DNA from: Glandiceps talaboti
Lineage: Eukaryota > Hemichordata > Enteropneusta > Spengelidae
Length of the DNA stretch: 64,000 bases
Assembly: GCF_964340395.1 (NCBI RefSeq)
Contig: NC_135556.1
Coordinates: 5,125,501 to 5,189,500, forward strand
Reading direction: 5' to 3'
The position numbers were made by a program, and so were the translations under genes. The notes under the pieces are model-generated. The model did no database searches, was not told the origin of the DNA, and saw only the letters and a list, made by a program, of their open reading frames with translations. Below, piece after piece: positions 11,501 through 23,900 of the stretch. Numbering within the stretch: the first letter of the stretch is position 1; the number at the start of each line of letters is the position of its first letter.

Positions 11501-14500
11501 ATTACCCGTCTTACAAGCATCATCAGTACTAGTATTGTCTGTCACACCACTACTACCACTATTCTCACACTTCTCTTCCTTCCTTTCATAATCCTTTTGC
11601 ATTCCTGTTTCTTGATTTTCTGTTGTTTGTGAAAATTCTCGTCCTTGAGTTTCATCCGTAACTTCGCACTCAGGTTCTTGATCTCTTTCTTGGCTTGCAT
11701 CTATAACTTCTGCACTACACTGCTGTCCCTTACTTACATCACCTTCACTTGACTGAATTTCAGCGGTATCATTTGTACCTTCTGTTATCTTCTGGGTCAC
11801 ATTTTGATTGGTGTCATCAGACTTATCAGTATCTTTGGCTGTACTGGTCTCGTGGGTTATGTCTGCATCTGTATCACTATGTCTTTCCTGTGTTATGTCT
11901 ACATCTGTATCACTATGTCTTTTCTGTGTTATGTCTGCATCTGTATCACTATGTCTTTCCTGTGTTGTGTCTACATCTGTATCACTATGTCTTTTCTGGG
12001 TTATGTCTGCATCTGTATCACTATGTCTTTCCTGTGTTATGTCTGCATCTGTATCACTATGTCTTTTCTGTGTTGTGTCTACATCTGAAGCGGTATGTGT
12101 CTCCTGTGATATGTCACATTCTGTCACTATATCTGTCTTCTGGGTTGTGTCTGCATCTGTATCACCAGGTCTCTCCTGTGTTGTGTCTGCATCTGAAGTA
12201 AGAGTTTCCTCCATCATGTCATCATCTGTCACTAGCTCTGTCTTCTGAATTGTGTCTGGATCTGTAGCTGTGTGTGCCTCCTGGTTTATGTCACCATCTG
12301 TCACCAAATCCTTCTCACCAGTCGCCTCTATATCTATAACTCTGTGTGTCTCCTGGGGTGTGTCTGTATCTCCACCACCTGAAGTCTCTTGAGTTATGTC
12401 ATTATATACAGCTTGACATGTGTCCTGGGTTGTGTCACTCTTTGTACCTACAAGAGTTTCTCCCATACTGGCAGTGCATGTTTCCTTTGATATATGTGAG
12501 TCTATCACCCCATCTACTTCCTCTGTTGTGTCTGTGTCTGTAGTTGCCTGTGTTTCTCCTGTTGTATCTAATAAACAGTCATCACTGGTTCTCCAGACAT
12601 CACTGTCTGATACTCTTGTACTTGTGTTTTCCTCTATGTCAACTGTACTTATTTCCATTAGTTCAACACCAACATCCAGCTTTTCTGTACTTTGTTCTTC
12701 TTTCTCCTGTACAACTTCTTTCATCAGCAACTCTTCTTCCATAATCCTTTCATCTACATTGGTTTTTGTTACCTCATCATCTACCCCACCATCTGTATGT
12801 ATAGCCTCTATTGCCTGTTCTTCTTCATGGGTCATAACTTCCTCTGCAGTACTAATATCTTCTGAAATAAATTCATTAATAAAAGAGATGGTCATTTAAA
12901 GTTTCAAGTCACTTTCCATTGAATCTCTGCCGTCATCTAGAAACAGTCCAGTCAGATTTATTTTGCCTTCAGTACACTTGTAATAATTACTGCTATCAAC
13001 TTTGAGGAAAAGTCAGTTTATTATTTCTATCTTTAGTACACTTGTATTGATTACTGCTTTCAACTTGCATATGATTTTGGGTGAGTAAATAGCACCTTAC
13101 AAACTTTCTCAACTCAACATTTTTGCAACCCTCTGCACTTCTTTGTATTCTGTCACTTCGGGGATTTCTTGCAAGGGTTTCTGAGAAAACCTTAATGACA
13201 TCACATTACCACAATCTCTTTGTCTTGACAAATCGTTCAAATTCAAGGTTATAGCAATTACTGAATCCACAAAATGTGAAACTCAAACTGGTTCAAAGTC
13301 ATGGTCATAGTTAGCAAGTGCATCATAAAGAACATGATACACAGCATCAATATTCTGGTTCAGCATTTGGATTTGAACTTTCTGAAAGATTCATACCTGT
13401 GGTACAGATTGCCATCTTAGCAGACACTAACAGTTCAGCTGCATCAATACCATCTTCATCTCTAAGTTTGACATCTACAATGTCTTCATCTGCACTAATG
13501 TCTACTATCTCAGCTACCAATAGTTTGTCACAACAAAATTCTGAAACAGACATCAATATAATACACTCAATTTTGTTTATGTCTGTTTTGGTTTCCTTTT
13601 GAAATAAGTCACTGTTTATAAAATAAATAACACTTGATGGGTCAATGATGGGGGTTGGTTTGTCAATTGGTTAACATGACATATTGGCAATACTTTCATT
13701 TCATAATCATACTTGAACAGTCTGAGTGACTTACAAATAACGATTAAAGTAAGAATGAAACTTGAAACCATTTGTTTTATTAAAGTACCAAACTGTTGAC
13801 AATAAACAATAATTTTCACTTGGATCCATGCTAACCTTGTAAAGTTGCCATCAGTGACGCTGTGATTAATTTCTAATCCTGCCATACAGTGTCAATTTTT
13901 AAATCTATTTTACCAGTCTGAAGAAATATAGTGTCAGTCAGGTCACAAGAAACATAGAATTAAGTATGGTTGCCACAAGATAGGAGATGAAATCTTACCT
14001 TTGAACAAATATCTGGCTCTGTCGTTCCACTCACAATCAATAATTGAGATATTGGCCAGTCTACATCTCATGGACTGTTCTGGTAGTTCAGCTAGGTGAG
14101 GTGGTATTTCTCTGATAAAACTCTCTGTCATACTGTCCTTGTTGCCATAGTCTACAAAATAAACATCATTCTGTGGTCCATGTGTGTCTGTGATAATAGC
14201 TCGGTACCACTGACAGTCTTCTGAATACTGAGCTAGGCATGCTTGTCCTGTTACAAGAGGTGTGTTGGTGCAAGAAGTCTCCTCAGTGCAGTATTTAGTG
14301 ATCTCTTCTCCAAGGTGCTCAAGCTCTTCAGCTGTATCTGCTAACTGGCACAGGAAGTCGCTGGGTGATTTCTGATTCACAAAGTAGAGATGAACAGTAT
14401 TACCAATTGTCAAATCTGGCTTTGGGATTGTATTCTTGACAACTGTATTCTCAGACACATCTGACGAGATGACAATGCTATCATCAAAACTTGGAAACTC

Positions 14501-14517
14501 CACTGGGCCATCATCAT

Positions 14518-14552
<35 letters not shown>

Positions 14553-17500
14553 GCATTATCATTCCCTCTTTCTGCTTCTTTCTGAAGCAACAGTGACCTC
14601 TCTTTTGCTGCTGGTGATTGGGCGTATTCTATCATGTGACTTTCTAGATCTGGTATGACGACAGATTTCTCGGTTGGTCGAACAGCATCCAGCAAAACTT
14701 GTCCGACTGAAACATCTCCATCGTAAAGTTTCACTAAAAACACACCAGCAAACACTTGCTCCTCCACTTCAGCTTTCAGTTTCTTATCTGTCACCATTGC
14801 TTTCAACATGGACAAAGCTTCAGTGGTTGAGGGCAGGCCAGCTTCAATGATTTCCTTGATGTAGCATTTGACTGCCATAGCCGGCACTTTCAGATAAATA
14901 GGTTTGATCTCCATGAGGTCTGTGACAGGAACTACTTGTATGTTACCATGGTCAACAAAAAACACCTCCCAGTACACTGCATCAATTCTACCACAAATGA
15001 CAGCTCTATACCACTGCTTGTCATCACGATAACGGACAATGCAGGCAGCACCAATCTCTGGATGTTTCATCTGAAGTTCATTTCCTATTTGCAGATAGTC
15101 ATGTTGTAAAGATTCTGACAGCATCTCCAATCCTGATTTCAATCTATTTAAGTGACAATAGACTTTTGGCACTGAAGCAACTATACTGACATGAACATCT
15201 TCAATGGTTCCTACCGTCATTTCAGCAATGGAGTAGTGTTCAGCTTCAGATTGGGATTGGGGTTCTTCTACAGCATCTTCATAGTCTTCTAGTTCTGGTG
15301 TTTCCTCACCATTATCTGTAACATTATCATTTTGTTGGCTGTCATACGATTCTGACACAGCAGAAACCATAGTCAGCTCGCTTGCCCCTTGCTCTGATCT
15401 GACAGACACTTGTGAGATGATAGACTGCTTTTCCGATACATCAGCAGAACTTTCAACATCTTCACCTTCTTTTGACAAAGCATCTTCCTCCTCTTCAAGC
15501 ACCACATCCGCCTTTCCTTTAATTCTGACCAATCCTTCTGTCACCATGGTTTCAGTGATGGAGATATCACCATCATACAACTCCACACAGTACTGCTGTG
15601 CATTAACTCCTATCACCTTCGCTAGTAATGCCTTCTCCAATATCATTTCTTCAAACTTCACTTCCTTCTCATTAGACCAAGCATCTGACTGGTCTTCAAC
15701 ACTACTCAGACAACACATTAGAGACTGCTCTTCAAGATCAACAAATTGTTGAGGTATAGAGCGTACCTGGGCAAGATCACATTCCTGAGTGTTGCCATAA
15801 TCAATGAAATAAACAGTATAGGAAGCAGCACCGATGTCAGTAATTCTGCCACGATACCACTGTTTGTCATCTGTGAATAATGCCAGACATGGCATTCCCA
15901 CTGTCACTGCTTGTAGATCAGTGGAGTCTGCTGTAATGGAATAAGTTTGTATAGTCTCCATTAGTTCAGTCAGTTGGGTGCTGCTCGTAACAGGCTGACA
16001 CCAAAACTCCCATGGTGATACAACAGTTGATATGTACACTTCCACTGTTTCTCCTGGTACCAAGTCTACTCTCTTGTACTTGTGTGTATAGTCAGCATGT
16101 TCCTTGATCTTTACATCTTCTTTTATACTCTCACTTCCAGCGACAGACACAACATCTTCTTCATCACCACTTTTAATAGTTTCAGATTTCAATGAACTGC
16201 CAAACTTTGCATCCATTTGATCTCCAATGTGTTGATTTTCAAAGACAAGTTGGACTTTATAAGGTTGTTCTTCATTTGTAAACGTAACCTGTACCGTCTT
16301 GTCCAAGACACATTCTAAGAAGTACTGATTGACAGCATTGTTTGCTACATCAGAGGCTCTCTCTAAACGACACTCCACGGCAAAAGGAGGCTGCTTTACC
16401 AAATCTTGATCTAAGCTCTTGAGTTGCGACAACACAACTACTTCAGAATTGCCATAGTCAATAAACTGTACTGTCATCTCCTCCCCATTCACTGTATCTA
16501 TTCGTGCACGATACCATGCATTGTCAGCATGATACTTGGCACAACATGGCATGCCAACCTGCACTGCTGTCAGCCCTGTACCTCCATCCCTGTACCTTCC
16601 TTCTACTGCCGTCATCAGCGCATTCAGTTCATCTTCCTTGCTGGCTAGCTGCACATAAAACTTCTCAACAGTGTCAGCATGGGAGACATATCCATCAACA
16701 ACCTTACCCAAATCTACACTTGGAACTGGAAACGTGTTTTCACAAGTACTTTGTTTTGGCACTTCTTCGGGTGACATTTCTACATTGTCTTCTCTAGGTA
16801 CATTTTCTTTTTTATCCTCCATGATCAGTTTTATGATGTGCATATTGATGTTAACATCCTCCTCACCAGTTGTATCAAACAGTTGTAGGACTAACTGTGA
16901 GTCTGTAATCTCTAGTACCTTTCCAACTAACTGCTTGTTAGCTGTCATTTCCATCACCCTATCACATGGCTTTCCCTTTACATCTGCTACATCCTGTAGG
17001 CGACACTCCACTGCCTGTGCTGCTAGCTTACCAAACCTTGCCTCAAGTACTCGGATATCAGCTCTGGTAACTTTCTCTTCATCACCAAAGTCTATGAACA
17101 ACACTTGCACACTATCCTTGTCACCAAGCTCTTTAACAGCAGCACGATACCAGCTTCCATCTGAGAACTTTGCAGCACACATTTGTCCAACAGACAGCTG
17201 ACCAGTAAAACACGTACCTCCATCCTCGTAAAATGTATACATATCATTGACTAGTTGGTCGATTTGATTGGAGTTCTTGGCCAAGCTGCACCACAATCTA
17301 GAAGCACTGTCCACATGGGTGACAAACATGTCTTCATAGCTTCCTACTTCCATGGTGTTGACAATGTTGTCTGCAGAAGGACTGCTTGAGGCTTGAGAGA
17401 TACCTGTAAAATACAACAAATGAAATAGTTATCTCATGTTTTCTCTGTACTTTTCAATCTTTTTATGAAAAACCTACAAGTACAGATGTTCATCAATTAT

Positions 17501-17866
17501 TATTTTGAACTTCACAACTGAGTAAAAATTGCACACGAATTAATCTCAATCAACACTTTTGCTTTGAAGTTAAAGGTGGTGGACGCGAGAATCAATTGTT
17601 CTATTTGTCAGGAATAGGATCTACATTCCAGACTCCACTAAAGGCCCATGACTTAATCCCAGGCTTTAACATTGGTGTTATCTCATCACTGAGTGGAACC
17701 ATAAAATACTATTGAGTAGTTGAAGTTGACGGTAAAATACATATTGTGTAATTGATCTGACCATGAATATGGATAAGTTCAGGTTGAATGTCTGACTTTT
17801 TTTACTTCCGCTGTTACATTGAGTTGTTCTCTCACTCACTCACTCACTCACTCACTCACTCACTCA

Positions 17867-17947
<81 letters not shown>

Positions 17948-20900
17948 ACACACACACACAGACATACTAACAAACTAACTTACTTTGTGGTTCAACTGTC
18001 TCCTGTTTGCTTCCTTCAACCTGTTTGGCCTTGGTTTGTGCGATTTTCACCAGTTCTTCACCAATGTTCTGTCTCTGGTGTAGTAATTTGACTCTGTATA
18101 TACCACTCATTCGTCTCTGAGAGATGTCACATGTTAATGTTTGGTCACTAGGAACCATGGCTTTAAACTCTGTGGTACAATCACCGCCACCTAAGCCTGC
18201 CAGGTAACACTGTATGGACTGAACAGGCAGCTTTAGAAACTTGCTTTCCATTTGTTTCACTTTCTCTGCAGCAATCGTTTCTGTGTCCCCGTAATCTACA
18301 AAGATGACCGTAAAAGATTCAGGGTGTCTGCCAACGACTGTACCACGATACCATCCACCATCGACGGAATACTGTGCAACACATGGCATACCAATTGTTG
18401 GGGCTTCCAAGGTTCCTTCCATGTCTTTCAGCTGACTGTAGTGATTCTCTAAGTCATCCATGAGTATATTGAATTCATCTGAGGATTTAATCAGCTGACA
18501 CCAGAACTCCATCGGACTATTCACATGAGATACCGTCACCTTCAAACTATCATTCTTATTGAAAATAGTCTCTTGATAGTGTAGTGTTTGTTGACTAGTT
18601 TCCACCGACACAGGAGTTTGGCTGCTTTGACTTCGAACCACAGACTTCATCACTTCTGCTGGGGTTAAAGTTCTTCTGTCGTCTATTGGTGTACTGGTCA
18701 GGTTTGGTGATATTGTAGGGCTTAGCCTTGCTGAACCTGTAAATAGGCAAGTAGTAAGATGGCTGATAAATATTACTTTAGAGAGCCTTTAGCACTATCT
18801 CGTATAGTCATACAAACTCACAAAGATAAACAAATTGTTTTGGAGGTAGAAAAGGGAAGGGACTTAGTCCAATACATCAAATAATTGTTCAGTATTTACA
18901 GTAAGAAAAAATTGTGTTTGGAATGAGTCAATTAATCTAGACGTAGGGTTTCCACGATTCACAGAAGACTCTTCCAAAAGTGGACTCTTACAGTGGTACA
19001 AACTGAGTTGTACATTAGTTGGCATTTCCTTTCACAAATCTGTGAATAATTCTGTTTTGTTATAAAATACACAGAGCTTTCACAATGCTTCTCACTGATA
19101 TAGAAAATTGTATTTTATCATATTGGCAGATCATTTGTTCACCAGCTAGGTCAACCCAAGTCTTGTTGCCTGGTAACAATACTAGAAGACGTGTTTTGAT
19201 TCCATTTGGGACCTGTATCCTCAGTAAACCATAGTTCAGTTTTATATAGTTTTTAACGTGCACCTAGTCTAGTTCCTGATGGACCGTATTCCGTACTACG
19301 TTATCTTCATACTATGCTGTCTAGTCAATCCCCTGCTCCCCCAAAAGCATTCATATACATGTGATGACTTTGTCACATCCCCACGTGATTTTAGTTAAAA
19401 CAGACTGGAGATGGAGTCCTGGTTGGACATTTGCATATCATATCAGTCCTAGAAACATGAAAATGATGATGACAGCCTGTCAATTTGTGATGGATTACTA
19501 CTGACATGCATCGTTCATGCTTCGCCCAGCATGGGGTTGAACCATAATTAACACCTTGAGTAACGGGATTGACTAGATGCAATAGTATGAAGATGAGGCA
19601 GTACGGAATACGGTCCATCTGGAAGTAGACTAACACCAGGAACTAGATTGGTTTTTAGTTCCAGCACATGCCCCTTGAAGATACCACAGCTACAAACTTA
19701 TATCTCTGTATTATATCATTGCATGTCACTGTCTATCAATTAGTATTATAATATACTATAATAGCTAGAAAATAGCTACTGAATAGTGTGCTGTTATTTC
19801 ACATTGCCGTGGTAATGCTGCTGATTGAACAGCGCCCTCTGTAGTAAAACCTAGTTTTAGATTTGTTTAAAGTGGACTATTTAAATGAAGCCTCTTCATT
19901 TAACCCTTTCATCACCGATAATGAGTAATACTCATACAAGTTCAATTTATACTGGTCAGTGGTGGGTAGATTACGCACGATCTGACGATTTAACGATCAG
20001 ATTTTTAGCGTGGGTTTTTTACGGGTAAAATTCAAATTTCAACATGGCCGCAGTCAAAATTGTCCCCTAACATCGTTTACGATGTTAATAACAGCTCTGT
20101 TCGTGAAAATTCGTGAAAATTTGAATTTAATTTTGACTTGGATGGCATTATTGACTACTAGTAGGTGGCTGTGGAAACTCGGTATAGTCTGTGAAATGAT
20201 CATATTACCGTGGCGTACATTCAAATGGCTAGCTGCATATTTCCGTTGATCGGTATGCATGACGGCAAATAGTGACACTTTGCCCATTCAATTTTGGCGA
20301 CGATACTATCGATTTATAGTCATTTTTTACCGATTTAGAGAATAAATTTTGAGATCATTTTTTGGCTTCTTGTCAAATATTGAAATATATTTACAGAAGC
20401 TCACTTTTCAGAAGGTCTTGAGGCGACGAATTCAGATATTTTAGTACATTTTCACTGCTGGTGGGGACTGACTGTAGCATCATAAACGGATTAGTGAGCC
20501 ATTAATTATTTTCATTCAAATTTAATACGACTGAAAAATTATATTTTCTGCCAATTTTTACCATTTAACCAGTATGCAGAAGTTTTGTAGGAACATAAAT
20601 GTTAGTATTTTGAATTTTGCTTGTAACATAAATATTTTGTTTATTTGTGATATGTCAATGAATAAACAACTCATCTTTGTTTTATGAATATTTTATTACT
20701 TTAATCCATATTTCGGTTGTGTGTGTGGCATTTGACTTTATGTATTTGCAAGTATGATGTAGACAATTTATTTTCCATTGAAATAATACCTTGTTTTTCA
20801 AAAATGAGCAACTGTAAGTATTTTTGCATCAATTTGATTACACCACACTCACTCTCGCCCTATGTTAGTAAGGGAGCTGGTGGAGAACAAACAATCCCAT

Positions 20901-23900
20901 GAGGTAGTGAAAGTGTTAAAGAGTCTGCTTGAGACAATGCAGGTTTTTGTTCCCCTTGTCTTCAATTCATAGTGAGGATACCCTCTATGTGTGTCACTAA
21001 TTCTTTCCTCTGCTGAAGAAAGAAAACAATACTGGCAAATGGTTTGAAATCTGAATTTAAAATTAAGCTGTTTAGTGAAACTTTTTGGGTTTGTAGTCAG
21101 AATTCTAGTGTCAATTAGATGAATGAATGAACAAAATAAAACATACGAATTGTCAGATTTTGTTCACAGAGAAAGCATATCTGATACAAAAAACACTACT
21201 TCCTGTTGTATATTCCTTATCAACCTATATCATGATCTAAACCACAATGACAACACACAATGTGGCACATACAATTTGTTGATGTTGTTACATAATCTGT
21301 GCTGAAGTCAGATTTATTACTTGCTGTGTTTGATTTGTTACTGTGGTCAAAACTTGAATTTACAAGACAAAATAGTTCTACTTTGAAAACTCCACAAGGA
21401 ACCACTAGTCCTAGCTTAGTGTCATCTGTTCTCCTTTCACTGTCGGGGAGGGGGGGGGGAGGCGAGATGACGACTTTAAATTTTGAAATAGGTAATGCCC
21501 CCCCCCCCCCCCCCCCCCCTTGTAGACCAGCTATCACATGCACATCAACATGTCCATGTAGACTGTGTCAAAGGTCAAGGGTCATGATGCATCTCATATC
21601 TATCATCATTCCCACCAAATTTTTACTGTAGCTAAGGGGCAAAGTTGAGAGAGAACTGAACAAAGATACATACTGTAAACCCAATACTAAACTTTTCCAA
21701 AATTGCAGAATAAACATATATGTGTATGTTAAATGGCACACGGTATGGAAAAAAATAATTTCTATAAATTCAAAAATAGCATTTCTTTATCAACTTTTTA
21801 AATATATCTATTATAAGTTGTAGAAATATATATTTCTCAAAAGACCAAGTTATGTTATTCATAGTATTGTACATGACTGCATTTGTTAAGGTTTATACAA
21901 CCTTGTGTAATCAAATACAAGTCATTATCGTCCATGGTCTCAATCATAGTAAAGTCAACTTAGTTGACAGCTGTTTCCTTCATTTGTCTCCAAGAAGTAT
22001 CTGTAGACATTACACACCACCCTATAAATAATCAGTGTACACTTTTGTTTAACCTTCAGAGTGATTGATATAACACATGTTTCCATCACATAGTGAAGGC
22101 AATAAGTTGACATTGTCATTGAAGCTGTCCTAATACCATGTAGTACTTAGACAGGGATCTTAGACTTAGTCTGCCATCTTATCTGTGCTACTGTTATGAC
22201 TAGCAAACTATGTCTACCCTATAAACCTGGAATATATTATTGCTAAATGACCTTCACAGTTCATATCACATGTAAATGTACTGGGTATACACCACTGGAA
22301 TCTCAGGAAAATCAAGTTTTTAACTGAAATCTTTCTGTATGATACAACTTTTCAAAACTTATTAAAGATCAAATAATTAAAAAATTAACATATAAATGAA
22401 ATCTTAATGTATGATGCAAAATTTCATAACTAATGAAAACATCAACTATTTCAAAAATTATTAATTAATTCAGGTCAAGTGCAGCAGGCCTATGGACTTT
22501 GTAAGCACCAGTAGGGTTCAAAATTAACAGTGTAGTCCCCCTGTCCACAGACTAACATTTCTTGTCATGGGGCGACCATAAAGTGCAGCTGGTAACTCCC
22601 TCAGGCTGCCACTAATATTATGCAATGATTTAAAGGATGGAACTTTACAATCTACAAATTTGAAAATATTTTAATAACACAATTCAGGAATATGGGACTA
22701 TTAGTCATCATCCTTGGGCTACCACTTTCTGAAACTGGGAGCCCACTGAGAATGTCACAGAAAAAAGTTAATTTCAAGTCCTGACCAGTTTATTGACAAC
22801 AGCCTGTAGTGTAATGTTTCACAAACCCTAACCTGTTTTGTTATTTCCATAGATTACTCCATCTGTTGTTATATTTATTTGTTTATCTTATGGATTTTAA
22901 TCAGATTGGGACATTTCATAACTGCCCCCAATAAACACTAACTTTATGAGGGATTGTGTTATGTTAGAATTTTGATTGATTAACAAAGACATGATGTTAA
23001 TAACTGTGTGGGTGGGTGGCTGTGGATTTACTCATCTCTGGTACAAGACTTAGTGCATCTTTGTACAAGTTGTCATCAACAACAGTGCATACAGAATCTT
23101 CATGTCTATGTGCTATGTTGGAACAACACTGTTTATCTGAATTAGTACTTAAGGGAAGGGGGAGGGTACACCACAATTAAATCATTATTCACTGTTACTA
23201 GTTCTTAATTTGTTAATAAATGTAACATGTTTTAGATCATACTATGTACAAATTGTCATTTAATACCTATGCATACTTCTCAGTGTTTTAGTGAAGAGCG
23301 ACAAGTAGCAGTGTTTTTTGCTAAGGTTGGGGAACCCCAGTAACAGAAAGGTGAATATGGTAAAAACTAGCATAGTTTCCAATACATTGTACCACAGTTT
23401 TGGTGGGGAACTCTAGTAAAATGATAGAGGATCTCAGGTAAATGATAGGGGAACTCAAGGTAGATTTTACCTGCTTACTGCCTTTAACAAAACACTGAGG
23501 TAAATGATAGGGGAAATTCGGGAGATTTTACCTACTTACTGCCCTTTAACAAAACACTGAGTAGGTAGCATCTACCTGAGTTCACCTCAGTGGAGTGTAA
23601 CCAGAGTTCCACACAAACTTATGGTACAATGTATAGAAGTTTGCCAGTATGCAAAATTGACCTGATTTGACCCCTTTATTACTGGGGCTATTACTAGGCA
23701 AAAATACTGAATGAATGGTATGTTCTGTCATCCCTATTAAAAGGATTGTGATCATCAAGTTTTGACAGGAAAATGGCATAAAATGAAATGAGTGAAAGTT
23801 GTAAACATGGGGTTCTCCCAAGACTAACTGTTACCCTGACAACAATACAATGTACATATTCTAACAAGATTTAGGTAAGGAAAATATCACTACTCTGGAT

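Noticed and set aside
11749-12899. Plus-strand open frames opposite the acidic Tudor exon
   Set aside because: They are antisense shadows of the 36-bp coding repeat. The minus-strand reading has splice sites and in-frame joins to Tudor domains.
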